Below the pieces are notes generated by a model. It made no database searches, was not told the DNA's origin, and was given only the letters and a program-made list of their open reading frames with translations. From contig CABUBH010000028.1 of NCBI GenBank assembly GCA_902489775.1, positions 1 through 26,784 of the forward strand: DNA of 26,784 nucleotides, in the 5' to 3' direction. Numbering within the stretch: position 1 is the stretch's first letter; every line of letters begins with the position of its first letter. Made by a program: the position numbers and the translations under genes. This document shows positions 7,051 through 14,340 of this stretch, piece after piece. This stretch comes from an uncultured Collinsella sp. GTDB taxonomy: Bacteria > Actinomycetota > Coriobacteriia > Coriobacteriales > Coriobacteriaceae.

Positions 7051-8133
7051 TTACCAGATGCTCGGCCAGAGACCAAGCGGGCCAGCGCCCAGGATGCCGA
7101 GGACGAAGAGCAGCAGAATGCCCTTGGTCGGGGTCCAGCTGTGCTTAGCGAACATGTAGTAAAGCAGCAGCGTAAGCATAAGCGGGACGAGCTTCGGGAC
7201 GATGGTGTTGAGGGTGTCGGCAACAGAGAAGTTGACCGGATCCTCGGTGACGGTGCCGTAGGTAACGGACTCCATGCCGTTGCCCAGATCGGTGACGCCG
7301 CACTCGACAGCGTTGCCGTCGGCATCGGAAGCGGTGAGGGCGTTGCCGTCCTCATCGGTCATGGCGATGGTACCGGCCTCAGCGGTCTCGGTATCGATGC
7401 CCTCCATACCGGTGAAGTTCTCGGCCTCCTTCTCGGAGACGATCACGGTAGTAGCGGAGAGACCACGGGTGGTGCCATTGGGGATCTGGAGGTTGATCTG
7501 GGTGCCACCCATGGTGACGACCAGGCAACCGACGACGAAGACGCCCATGATGGAAGCAGCACGCGTGAAGGCCTGCATGTTGGCGGTCAGAGCGTCAATA
7601 GCGCTGGTGCCAAGCTTGTAGGACCAGTTCATGAGCCAGAAGCGCAGAGCGAACTGGACGGCGTTGAAGATCACCAGGAAGATGATCGGCGCAGCGGCGT
7701 TGCCATTGATGGCCATGTTGGAGGTGATGCCGGCCGTGATAGGCACGAGCGTCAGCCAGAACAGGGCGTCACCGATACCACCGAGCGGGCCCATTGCGGC
7801 GACGCGGACGGCGCGAATCGTGGGGATGTCAACCTTGTTCTGCTCGAGCGAAAGCACGATGCCCATAACAAAGGTGACGAGGAACGGGTGGGTGTTGAAG
7901 AACTCCAGGTTGTGGCTCATGGAAGCCGCGAGGTCGTTCTTGTTGGTGTGGATCTTCTCCAGACCGGGGATGATGGAGTAGAGCCAGCCAGCGGCCTGCA
8001 TGCGCTCGTAGTTGAACGATGCCTGCAGGAAGCAGGAGCGCCAAGCCATCTTGTTGAGGGTCTTCTGGTCGAGCTGCGGAGCAGGAGTGAGATCCTCGTA
8101 GTGCTCCGGGATCACATACTCATTAGATGCCAT
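7051..8133 (-). CDS. agaE: PTS GalNAc-specific IID membrane component
   Basis: A 360-residue IID protein of the mannose/GalNAc PTS family. The N-terminal CFLQASFNYERMQAAGW (34-50), SMSHNLEFFNTHP (71-83) and MGPLGGIGDALFW (114-126) are typical and resemble E. coli AgaE, which has 292 residues. IID forms the sugar translocator with IIC in the cell membrane. Hydrophobic segments lie at about 124-140, 148-166, 192-208 and 312-326, with a final one at 336-354. Residues about 222-302 are an extra acidic, Thr/Gly-rich stretch between two membrane segments, which accounts for most of the added length. The start is ATG at 8133 behind GGAGGTGA, overlapping the IIC stop by 11 bases; an in-frame start 11 codons earlier has no ribosome site. 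Confidence 0.92.
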   Translation of the reverse strand: MASNEYVIPEHYEDLTPAPQLDQKTLNKMAWRSCFLQASFNYERMQAAGWLYSIIPGLEKIHTNKNDLAASMSHNLEFFNTHPFLVTFVMGIVLSLEQNKVDIPTIRAVRVAAMGPLGGIGDALFWLTLVPITAGITSNMAINGNAAAPIIFLVIFNAVQFALRFWLMNWSYKLGTSAIDALTANMQAFTRAASIMGVFVVGCLVVTMGGTQINLQIPNGTTRGLSATTVIVSEKEAENFTGMEGIDTETAEAGTIAMTDEDGNALTASDADGNAVECGVTDLGNGMESVTYGTVTEDPVNFSVADTLNTIVPKLVPLMLTLLLYYMFAKHSWTPTKGILLLFVLGILGAGPLGLWPSIW

Positions 8134-8923
8134 CTTCGAAGTCACCTCCGTCAGAAACAGCTGCACCCTTCAGCTCGGTCTGCTGCTGGAAGTCCCAGAA
8201 AGCGATGCCGAAGCCGATGAGAGCGAGGATGAGCAGGGCAGGGGTTGCCAGAGAATCGTTGGCAACGGTGATGAGCGCGAGGCCAAAGCCCATGAGGAAG
8301 AAGCCCCACATATCGCGGTTCATCATAACCTTGAGCAGGACGGCGAAGCCGACGAAGCGCATCATGCCGCCTGCAGCGGAGAGACCGGTCTGCAGCCAGG
8401 TCGGGATGGCGGAAGCGATGGTCTGACCGATGGTAGCGCCAGCGATGAAGAACAGGGTGACGACGACAGCGAAGATCAGGCCGAGCAGAGCCATGGCGAA
8501 GTAGTTCAGACGCTCGATACCCTTGGTGTCAGCGTTGTGAGCCATGTTGTCCGCGGAGGACATGAGCGGCGACATAAGCGTGAAGACCAGGGTAACGCCG
8601 AGCTGACCAAGCAGAGCGAACGGAATGGCAAGGCCGACTGCCGCGTTGGGCTCGAGGCCCGTAGCAATAGCGAGAATGGCTGCCATGATGCCGCCGATAA
8701 CAGCGTTAGGCGGCTGAGCACCTCCGATCGGCATGTTGCCGATCGTCATGAGCTGATAAGTACCACCCACGAGAAGACCGGTGTTGAGGTCGCCAAGGAT
8801 AAGACCGATGACGGCGCCGGTGACGATGGGCTGATAGAGAGACTCGAGGAAGTTAAACTGGTCGATTGCCGCGACGAACGTGACGATGAAGACCAGAGCG
8901 ACCTGGAAGATCGTGTATTCCAT
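8123..8923 (-). CDS. agaW: PTS GalNAc-specific IIC membrane component
   Basis: A 266-residue IIC protein of the mannose-type PTS, almost entirely hydrophobic with several membrane helices. QPIVTGAVIGLILGDLNTGL (31-50), the GGAQPPNAVIGG block (67-78) and SSADNMAHNADTKGIERLNY fit the family. The C-terminus ends in FEDGI, as I recall for E. coli AgaW, supporting GalNAc specificity. It would form the transport channel with IID. A very strong AAAGGAGGAG ribosome site precedes the ATG. The 90-base gap from IIB contains imperfect inverted repeats such as TGTACG/CGTACA that may protect or process the mRNA. The 3' end overlaps the IID start, pointing to coupled translation. Confidence 0.92.
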   Translation of the reverse strand: MEYTIFQVALVFIVTFVAAIDQFNFLESLYQPIVTGAVIGLILGDLNTGLLVGGTYQLMTIGNMPIGGAQPPNAVIGGIMAAILAIATGLEPNAAVGLAIPFALLGQLGVTLVFTLMSPLMSSADNMAHNADTKGIERLNYFAMALLGLIFAVVVTLFFIAGATIGQTIASAIPTWLQTGLSAAGGMMRFVGFAVLLKVMMNRDMWGFFLMGFGLALITVANDSLATPALLILALIGFGIAFWDFQQQTELKGAAVSDGGDFEDGI

Positions 8924-9013
8924 CTTGCTCCTCCTTTCAAAATGTATGTACGCACTTTGGATTTCACGTACAGAATGTCAGGGTTTCACTCCCGACAACG
9001 TGGATCACGAGGA

Positions 9014-9496
9014 TTACGAGAAGAGCTTGCTCGTGTCCTCAACAGGCGTGCTCGGAACGCGCCTGATCTCCAACTCCACCCCCAATTCCTGCAGCTCTTT
9101 AAACGCAGCGACATCCTCGTCGTTAACTGCGACGGAGGTGGCGACTTGGCGCTTTCCTTCCGACATGTGCATGTTGCCGATGTTTACCTTCTTTATAGGC
9201 ACACCGCCCTTGACGAGCGTAAGCACGTCTTCCGGTGTTTCGGCCACGATGAAGATCTTCTGGCGCGGGCTCGCCTTGCCAATGACGTCGATGGTCTTCT
9301 GCAGGGAGAAGAAACGCGTAGCGACGCCGGTGGGAGCGGCCATCTTCATGAGGTTCTGGCGCATGGTGTTGGTCGACACGTCGTCGTTGGCGACGAGGAT
9401 GAGGTTGGAGCCCAGGGTGGAGTTCCACTGGGTGGCAACCTGACCATGAACCAGTCGGTTATCGATGCGGGTAAGAAGAATGTTGGGTTCTGCCAT
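9014..9496 (-). CDS. agaV: PTS GalNAc-specific IIB component
   Basis: A 160-residue cytoplasmic IIB protein. The phosphorylation site is His17 in LTRIDNRLVHGQVATQW. LVANDDV, FFSLQKTID and TLVKGGVPIKKVNIGNMH closely follow E. coli AgaV. It would take phosphate from the IIA protein and pass it to GalNAc during transport. ATG at 9496 follows AAAGGAAG, with a longer than usual spacer. It lies 36 bases after the yajC-like gene and 90 bases before IIC. Length is normal for the family. Confidence 0.93.
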   Translation of the reverse strand: MAEPNILLTRIDNRLVHGQVATQWNSTLGSNLILVANDDVSTNTMRQNLMKMAAPTGVATRFFSLQKTIDVIGKASPRQKIFIVAETPEDVLTLVKGGVPIKKVNIGNMHMSEGKRQVATSVAVNDEDVAAFKELQELGVELEIRRVPSTPVEDTSKLFS

Positions 9497-9532
9497 GTTG
9501 ATCAGCTTCCTTTCGTTGATTGCTGACGACAG

Positions 9533-9814
9533 TTACTTGATCTCCTGAATCGCGTAACGCGAAACATCTACGACGGCACCGGATCGGACTTTGATTTGGA
9601 CCTTATCGCCTTCGATGCCCTTGACGGTTCCGTAGATACCGCCGGCGAAAAGGACCTCCTGACCCGGCTTGAGCTCGGTGTGCAGCTCTTTGAAGTACTT
9701 CTGCTTCTTCTTCATGTTGATCTGAGACCAGATGGTGTAAATCACACCCATGATGACGAGCAGACCCAAAAGAGCGACCGAGGAGCTCAGTACGCTGGCT
9801 CCGAAATCGGCCAT
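9533..9814 (-). CDS. yajC: YajC-family small membrane protein in the PTS operon
   Basis: A 93-residue YajC-family protein. It has one membrane helix near residues 11-30, then a basic MKKKQKYFKELHTELKPGQEV stretch, and a small beta domain with the family pattern GQEVLFAGGIYGTVKGIEGDKV. In E. coli YajC associates with SecDF of the Sec translocase. This copy starts at the last base of the agaF stop codon (TAATG) and lies between IIA and IIB, so it is made with the PTS proteins. I recall a YajC-like gene in the mannose-family PTS locus for glycosaminoglycan fragments in streptococci, so the link may be functional rather than chance. Its role here is unknown. Confidence 0.88.
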   Translation of the reverse strand: MADFGASVLSSSVALLGLLVIMGVIYTIWSQINMKKKQKYFKELHTELKPGQEVLFAGGIYGTVKGIEGDKVQIKVRSGAVVDVSRYAIQEIK

Positions 9815-10257
9815 TAGATGCCGTCCTCGTCGCCGAAGATATCCTCTTCCTCGGAGCCGGCAACGGATGCGACCGTCTGGGCGGTGATGCCCGTCTGGCC
9901 AACGGTCACGGCCTGTTCGCCAAGCTCGGCGAGCGTGGCATTGCCGCGGAGGAACAGAAGCTCAATAACCATGGGAAGGTTGGTACCAGTCAGAACCTCG
10001 ACGTCGTCGACATCCTGGGCAATCATCATCGACTGGTTAAACGGGGTGCCGCCAAGCAGGTCGGTAAAGACGAGCACGCCATCGCACTCCTCGCGCATGG
10101 CGGTAATAGCAGCGCGGAGATCCTCACCGTAGGATGCAGCCTGGTCGCCCTCAAAAGGAACGACGGTAAAAGCAGGCTGGTCGCCGGCAACCATAGCGAT
10201 AGCGCTTGCAAGGCCGGGTGCGAACTGTCCATGACCGGTAAGAATAAAGCCAACCAT
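9814..10257 (-). CDS. agaF: PTS GalNAc-specific IIA component
   Basis: A 147-residue IIA protein of the mannose-type PTS (EIIA-man fold). The phosphorylated residue is His9 in ILTGHGQFAPG. FTDLLGGTPFN (about 65-75) and VLTGTNLPMVIELL match the family and E. coli AgaF. The acidic tail ends in DEDGI. It receives phosphate from HPr and passes it to IIB in the cytoplasm. It is the first gene of the operon; ATG at 10257 follows GAAGGG by about 8 bases. Its stop overlaps the yajC-like start by one base. A likely promoter and operator lie within 160 bases upstream. Confidence 0.93.
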   Translation of the reverse strand: MVGFILTGHGQFAPGLASAIAMVAGDQPAFTVVPFEGDQAASYGEDLRAAITAMREECDGVLVFTDLLGGTPFNQSMMIAQDVDDVEVLTGTNLPMVIELLFLRGNATLAELGEQAVTVGQTGITAQTVASVAGSEEEDIFGDEDGI

Positions 10258-10355
10258 TCAAATTTCCCTTCCGAAGGTGTGTACGATCTGAGTCCGATGG
10301 TTTTCGAAAGCCAGCGGGCGCTCGCCCTTAAAGCTTCTTGGAAAGCGTTCTTTGA

Positions 10356-10409
10356 AGACCAGTGGTCTCTCAACTGGTAGTAACCACGTGACGTGTTGTT
10401 GCCACTATA
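10356..10409 (-). promoter_or_regulatory. PTS operon promoter region with operator
   Basis: The plus strand reads ACTGGTAGTAACCA (10373-10386), the same TGGT-N4-ACCA core found before agaS; 13 bases (CTGGTAGTAACCA) are identical at both. Next to it AGACCA-G-TGGTCT (10356-10368) is a perfect inverted repeat of the same half-site. A possible minus-strand -10, TATAGT (10409-10404), would place the operator just after the transcript start, about 120-130 bases before agaF. No convincing -35 was found, so the promoter position is less certain than the operator. Confidence 0.65.
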
Positions 10410-10680
10410 TCACCACAGAAGAGGTTGCTTTCGTTGATTCATACGGTAAAACGTTTTTGCACCGCTCACGGCGATAAATCGACCGTTTACCGCTCGTTAA
10501 CACTTCTACCTGCGGTTTTGAAACCGTTTCGAAATGCTTTGGCAAAAGATCGAAACTTTTCCTGTGTCTAAACAACGCAGGGCGGCTAAAAATAGCGTGT
10601 AGAAAAATTGCAGGTCATTGTGAAGATATGTGAATTGGTCTTTTTGACTTAATACCAGTTAGAACCAGTTTTGAGATTAT
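10410..10680. other. Repeat-rich non-coding region upstream of the PTS operon
   Basis: No credible gene is seen. The stretch holds AAAACGTTTT (10448-10457), the 14-mer TCGACCGTTTACCG (10479-10492) that recurs at 10697, GAAAC-C-GTTTC (about 10520-10530), and two tandem ACCAGTT half-sites (10654-10660 and 10664-10670) spaced 10 bases apart, which resemble the GntR half-site. LacI-type or cre-like control is possible but not shown. Confidence 0.5.
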
Positions 10681-10710
10681 CGGTGAACGGTAGTTTTCGA
10701 CCGTTCACCG
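10681..10710. repeat. Perfect 11-base inverted repeat
   Basis: CGGTGAACGGT (10681-10691) and ACCGTTCACCG (10700-10710) are exactly complementary around an 8-base loop. The right arm is part of a 14-mer TCGACCGTTYACCG that also occurs at 10479-10492. There is no T-run on either side, so a protein-binding site is more likely than a terminator. Confidence 0.7.
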
Positions 10711-10809
10711 GTTACTTGTAATCGTTTGCAGCTGTTTTCCCAGAAGAATTTGGGAAACACGATAGAGCGCTTGCGCGGGCGCGAGTCCCACCCTAGTGGT
10801 TTCGGCAAC

Positions 10810-10848
10810 AAAAAAGCCCGCTAGAACGTTGTCCGTTCTAGCGGGCTT
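10810..10848 (-). terminator. Terminator of the SurA-like gene
   Basis: A perfect 15-base stem (10814-10828 with 10834-10848) with loop TTGTC is followed on the minus strand by six T. It lies about 40 bases after the stop at 10889. Confidence 0.93.
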
Positions 10849-10888
10849 AATCAGGTGATCGGTTAACGCGCAGTAGTGCAGGCAAACC

Positions 10889-11974
10889 TTACGCAAACAG
10901 GCCGTAGATGCTGATATTGGCCTTGGCGTAGAGGCCGTTAGCGTACTCGGTCCACTTGGAGCTGGCGCTTGAAGCCTGCGAGGAATACTGCTGATAAGCG
11001 GTGTAGTAGGCGGTCATGGCCTGCTTGTAGGTAGCGCTATCGGCGGTAAAGGCATCGTCGGCGAAGGCCTTGGCGTAGGTGCCGTCCTCGTCCTTCCAGG
11101 TGCCCTTCGAGCTATCCCACTCGTCGCCGGCAAGGTTGATGATGTAGTCGGCGTAATCCTTGCTCGCGGTCTCCTCGTTGCCGTCGGCAGGCTCAGTCGG
11201 AGCGGTCGGCATGCTTGCAGAGGCGTCGCCCACCTTCTTCTTGTAGAGCTTCTGCAGCGTCGCGGACTGGCGGACGATCTGCTTGGCCTGGTCCTTGGAC
11301 ACGCCGTACTGCGTGGCCATGGTCTTGTAGTCGGAAGTGCCGATGGAATCCTCGGCGTACTGCTTCATCTCCTTGGAAGAGACGGTAACGCCCTCGTCCT
11401 CGGCAGCGTCGAGCAGAATCTGGTTGCGCACGTAGGACAGGATAACGTCAGCAGACGGAGCGGTGTAGTTGCCGTCGTCATCCTTGACGGTGTCGAGGCT
11501 GTACTGGCTCTCGATGGCCTCGCGCGCAGTGATGTCGCTCTTCTTGCCGTTGTAGCTGTAGCTTGCCACGGTCGAATCGAGCTGGTCCTCGGTCAGGGTC
11601 GACGAGCCGACACCCTTGCCGCCAAAGCCGCCATTGCCGATAAAGAAGCCGACCACGGCAGCGATCACGATGGCAACCACAAAGGCGGCGATCATCGTCT
11701 TCTTGTGCTTGGATGCATGATCGCCTTCGTCGGAGTCGTCGTCCTCATCCTGCTCCTCGGGCATCAGATTCTCGTCAGCGGCATCCGCGGCAATCTGAGC
11801 CTCCAGGCGAGCGTCCTCCTCCTCGGCCGTCGTACCGGCAGCAATGTGCTCGGCAGACGTACCGGCGACCAGGTCGATCTTCTCGTCCTCGTCACCGTCG
11901 GGGCCTTCGCCGCGCTCGATGATCTGGATGCCGTCGATCTCGTCCTTCTCGTCCTTCTTTTGAATCAGACCCAT
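10889..11974 (-). CDS. Membrane-anchored SurA/PpiC N-domain-like protein
   Basis: A 361-residue single-pass membrane protein. Residues 1-90 are strongly acidic and presumably cytoplasmic (many Asp/Glu, including EEQDEDDDSDEGD). A basic HKK then leads into a helix at about 93-113. The outer part (about 130-265) looks like the helical N-domain of SurA/PrsA-type chaperones: short helices with SADVILSYVRNQILLDAAEDEGVTVSSKEMKQYAED, then QYGVSKDQAKQIVRQSATL. I do not see a parvulin peptidyl-prolyl isomerase domain, so a chaperone-like or scaffold role is more likely than catalysis. The C-terminus is Ser/Ala/Tyr-rich. ATG at 11974 follows AAGGAG. It stands alone with its own terminator. The SurA-like assignment is tentative. 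Confidence 0.8.
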   Translation of the reverse strand: MGLIQKKDEKDEIDGIQIIERGEGPDGDEDEKIDLVAGTSAEHIAAGTTAEEEDARLEAQIAADAADENLMPEEQDEDDDSDEGDHASKHKKTMIAAFVVAIVIAAVVGFFIGNGGFGGKGVGSSTLTEDQLDSTVASYSYNGKKSDITAREAIESQYSLDTVKDDDGNYTAPSADVILSYVRNQILLDAAEDEGVTVSSKEMKQYAEDSIGTSDYKTMATQYGVSKDQAKQIVRQSATLQKLYKKKVGDASASMPTAPTEPADGNEETASKDYADYIINLAGDEWDSSKGTWKDEDGTYAKAFADDAFTADSATYKQAMTAYYTAYQQYSSQASSASSKWTEYANGLYAKANISIYGLFA

Positions 11975-12012
11975 ATCAGTTACTCCTTGTTAGGAAACAT
12001 AGTCCGCAATAG

Positions 12013-12041
12013 AATACGCCCGACAGAGCGCCGGGCGTATT
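12013..12041 (-). terminator. Hairpin downstream of icd, probable terminator
   Basis: AATACGCCCG (12013-12022) and CGGGCGTATT (12032-12041) form a perfect 10-base stem about 60 bases past the icd stop. The minus-strand tail TCTATTG has few T, so termination may be weak. The SurA-like gene starts 38 bases further on. Confidence 0.55.
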
Positions 12042-12057
12042 GATTCTCAGGTTATAC

Positions 12058-12088
12058 GCAAACACTTAAGTACTATTTAGGCGTTTGC
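12058..12088. repeat. Second hairpin after icd
   Basis: GCAAACAC (12058-12065) and GCGTTTGC (12081-12088) pair with one wobble, with further partial pairing inside the loop. It starts 12 bases after the icd stop and may shield the 3' end of the mRNA or aid termination. Confidence 0.45.
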
Positions 12089-12100
12089 AGTGTGCATGCC

Positions 12101-13186
12101 TTAGGCCAGGTGCGCGATAACGGCATCGGCAAAGGCCTGCGTGCCCACAGCGCCCTCAACGGAGCCGGTCTGGGCACGACGCACGTCGCCGGTAACCTGC
12201 TCGCCCTCGTCGAGCGTGGCAGATACGGCGGCACGAATGCGATTGGCAGCATCGTTCTCGCCCAGGTGATCGAGCATCATCGCAGCAGAGAGGATCTCGG
12301 CCGTGGGGTTGGCTATATCCTTGCCTGCGATATCGGGTGCGGAGCCGTGCGTTGCCTCGAAGATGGCGCAGTCGGCACCGATGTTGGAGCCGGGGGCCAT
12401 GCCCAGACCGCCCACCAGGCCGGCGCACAGGTCACTCACGATGTCGCCGTACAGGTTGGGCAGCACCAGGACATCGAAGTCGTTGGGGTTCTGGACCAGG
12501 CCCATGCAGGTGGCGTCGACGATCTTGTCGTTGAACTCGATATCGGGATAGTTGGCGGCCACCTCGCGCGCAACGCGTAGGAACAGGCCGTCGGTCGCCT
12601 TCATGATGTTGGCCTTGTGCACGGCCGTCACCTTTTTGCGGCCGCAGCGACGGGCATACTCAAAGGCATACTCCACAATACGGCGGCTCTTGGCGATGGA
12701 GATCGGCTTGATCGAGATCGCGGAATCGGCGGCGAAGGTCTTCTGGCCCGAGCGCTCGACGAGCTGCGAGAGCTCCTCGACCTCGGCAGCGCCCTCATCG
12801 AACTCGATGCCAGCGTAGAGGTCCTCGGTGTTCTCGCGCACGATGACCAGGTCAACGTCGCGGAAGCGCGAGCCGTCGCCCGGCTGCGACAGGCAGGGGC
12901 GCACGCAGGCGTACAGGTCAAAATGCTTGCGCAGGGCCACGTTGACGCTGCGGAAACCCGTGCCGACCGGCGTGGTGATGGGACCCTTGATGGCAACCTT
13001 GGTCTCGGCGACCGCATCGAGCACGTGCTGGGGCAGCGGCGTGCCAAACTCGTCCATGACGCCGGCGCCGGCCTCCTGGACGTTCCAGTTGATCTGGACA
13101 CCGGCGGCCTCGACCACGCGGCGCATGGCCTGCGTAATCTCGGGACCGATACCGTCACCGGGAATCAGGACTACATCGTGCGCCAT
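12101..13186 (-). CDS. icd: NAD-type isocitrate dehydrogenase
   Basis: A 361-residue beta-decarboxylating dehydrogenase that oxidises isocitrate to 2-oxoglutarate. GDGIGPE is at 10-16. The substrate loop GFRSVNVALRKHFDLYACVR (77-96) has Ser80, Asn82 and Arg86, and RENTEDLYAG is at 117-126. The metal-site NLYGDIVSDL and the EATHGSAPDIAGKDIANPTA block, which shapes the cofactor pocket, follow. The length and loop are those of the short NAD-linked (IDH3/homoisocitrate-like) type rather than E. coli NADP-Icd. 3-isopropylmalate dehydrogenase is less likely because the loop carries Ser and Asn as in isocitrate enzymes. ATG at 13186 lies six bases after the HEAT-protein stop, with GAGGAG before it. 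It is last in a four-gene operon. Confidence 0.88.
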   Translation of the reverse strand: MAHDVVLIPGDGIGPEITQAMRRVVEAAGVQINWNVQEAGAGVMDEFGTPLPQHVLDAVAETKVAIKGPITTPVGTGFRSVNVALRKHFDLYACVRPCLSQPGDGSRFRDVDLVIVRENTEDLYAGIEFDEGAAEVEELSQLVERSGQKTFAADSAISIKPISIAKSRRIVEYAFEYARRCGRKKVTAVHKANIMKATDGLFLRVAREVAANYPDIEFNDKIVDATCMGLVQNPNDFDVLVLPNLYGDIVSDLCAGLVGGLGMAPGSNIGADCAIFEATHGSAPDIAGKDIANPTAEILSAAMMLDHLGENDAANRIRAAVSATLDEGEQVTGDVRRAQTGSVEGAVGTQAFADAVIAHLA

Positions 13187-13192
13187 AATCTG

Positions 13193-13891
13193 TTACTCCT
13201 CGTCTTCGGCGTCGTCAGCTTTTTTAACGCTAGTACGCTTCTTCTTTTTGGAGAGATCCAGGCCAAAACGTTTAACAAGCATTTCGCAAATCTCGCTCGA
13301 ACGGGCCTTGAGATAGCTGCCCTTGCCGTTCTCGGCGTCGAACTTAAGGCGCAGCGCGAGCTTCTCGGCAACCTCGGCGTCGATCTCGCCCTGGCAAAAC
13401 TCGTACAGGCAACCGAGCATGTCGCGATACTCAAGGTCGCCGTGGTAGCACTGGATGGCCTCGTCCAGGATGGGCCAAGCCTCGCGCGAACGCTCGACGC
13501 TCGTGGCACCCCACACGCACAGCAGGCGGAAGGCGGCATAGCGCAGCGTGGAGGAGATCTCGTCGAACAGTGCAGTCTCGGCTCCCTCAAAGGCATCGCC
13601 CAGCTGCTCGGGGCAGGTAGTGGCGAGCGCCGTCAGGGCATCGAGGGCCTCCCAGCGGGTCTGAGCCTCGGGGCGGTCGAGCGCCTCGATCAGCGCGGGC
13701 ACGCAGGGCACGACGCGCTGCGGATCGCGCTCGGCAAGCAGGTGCAGCACGCGGGCGGCAAACTGGCGGATGCGGCGCGTAGGGCAGCCGAGCTCCTTGA
13801 CCAGGCGGTCGACGGCGTTCTCGTTCTCCTCTGCCAGCTGGAGCTGTGCCAGCTCCTCGTCGGTGAGCTGTTCGTCTTTGTTTTCTGCCAT
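13193..13891 (-). CDS. HEAT-repeat-like protein of unknown function
   Basis: A 232-residue soluble protein. After an acidic N-terminus, residues about 25-215 are a run of paired amphipathic helices in HEAT style (LGCPTRRIRQFAARVLHLLAER, VPALIEALDRPEAQTRWEALDALTALA, ISSTLRYAAFRLLCVWGA). Such arrays usually bind other proteins. The C-terminus is charged, with KKKKRTSVKK followed by DDAEDEE. ATG at 13891 follows AAGAGG. It sits 15 bases after the small membrane protein gene and 6 bases before icd, in one operon. I see no catalytic motif and cannot name the partner. Confidence 0.85.
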   Translation of the reverse strand: MAENKDEQLTDEELAQLQLAEENENAVDRLVKELGCPTRRIRQFAARVLHLLAERDPQRVVPCVPALIEALDRPEAQTRWEALDALTALATTCPEQLGDAFEGAETALFDEISSTLRYAAFRLLCVWGATSVERSREAWPILDEAIQCYHGDLEYRDMLGCLYEFCQGEIDAEVAEKLALRLKFDAENGKGSYLKARSSEICEMLVKRFGLDLSKKKKRTSVKKADDAEDEE

Positions 13892-13906
13892 AGTTACCTC
13901 TTCTTA

Positions 13907-14335
13907 CTATTTCTTAGCGTGCTTGCCAGCACCCTTGCTGTCATCGGTGACCGAGATGAGCTGTCGGTCGGCCGCGCCATTGCGACGCGCACGGCGGCGT
14001 TCCTCAGCGTCGCCCGCGTCGGCGGCGGCGCGATGAGCCTTGTTGACGTTAAAGACCTCGTCGTGCTTGCGCCACGGACCGACGGACTCGCCAAAGCTCA
14101 TCTTAAGACCGGCGATAAAGCCGCCGAGCCAGCCGATCGGCGCAAACTGCACCAGCGGGAACAGCGAGAACACCCAGGTCAGCAGGACGACTGCCGCCGC
14201 TCCTGCAAAATTGGCGATCCAGTAGTCGCGCTTGGTGATCACGCGCTTTTCGCAGGCCCACTGGCCGCACAAAAAGCCAATGTAGATCGCAAAGAGAAAG
14301 AGCACCAGCGCTAGTACCACGAACGTCCAGCTCAT
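13907..14335 (-). CDS. Small membrane protein of unknown function
   Basis: A 142-residue protein. Hydrophobic helices lie at about 4-24 and 40-61, with a possible short third at 66-78. They are followed by a basic cytoplasmic tail with RRRARRNGAADRQ and a KGAGKHAKK end. No known domain was recognised. The frame extends 12 codons further upstream, but ATG at 14335 has GGAG at about 9 bases and gives an N-terminus that begins directly with the first helix. It lies five bases after the dehydrogenase stop and 15 bases before the HEAT gene, so all are probably co-transcribed. Function unknown. Confidence 0.78.
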   Translation of the reverse strand: MSWTFVVLALVLFLFAIYIGFLCGQWACEKRVITKRDYWIANFAGAAAVVLLTWVFSLFPLVQFAPIGWLGGFIAGLKMSFGESVGPWRKHDEVFNVNKAHRAAADAGDAEERRRARRNGAADRQLISVTDDSKGAGKHAKK

Positions 14336-14340
14336 GGGCG

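Noticed and set aside
10500..10540. cre-like catabolite sites
   Set aside because: GAAAC-C-GTTTC and AAAACGTTTT resemble parts of LacI/CcpA sites, but neither fits the full consensus, so no named regulator was assigned.
12617..14314. Plus-strand open frame of 565 codons
   Set aside because: It is antisense to icd, the HEAT gene and the membrane protein gene. Long antisense frames are expected in GC-rich DNA, and the translation is repetitive with no domain.
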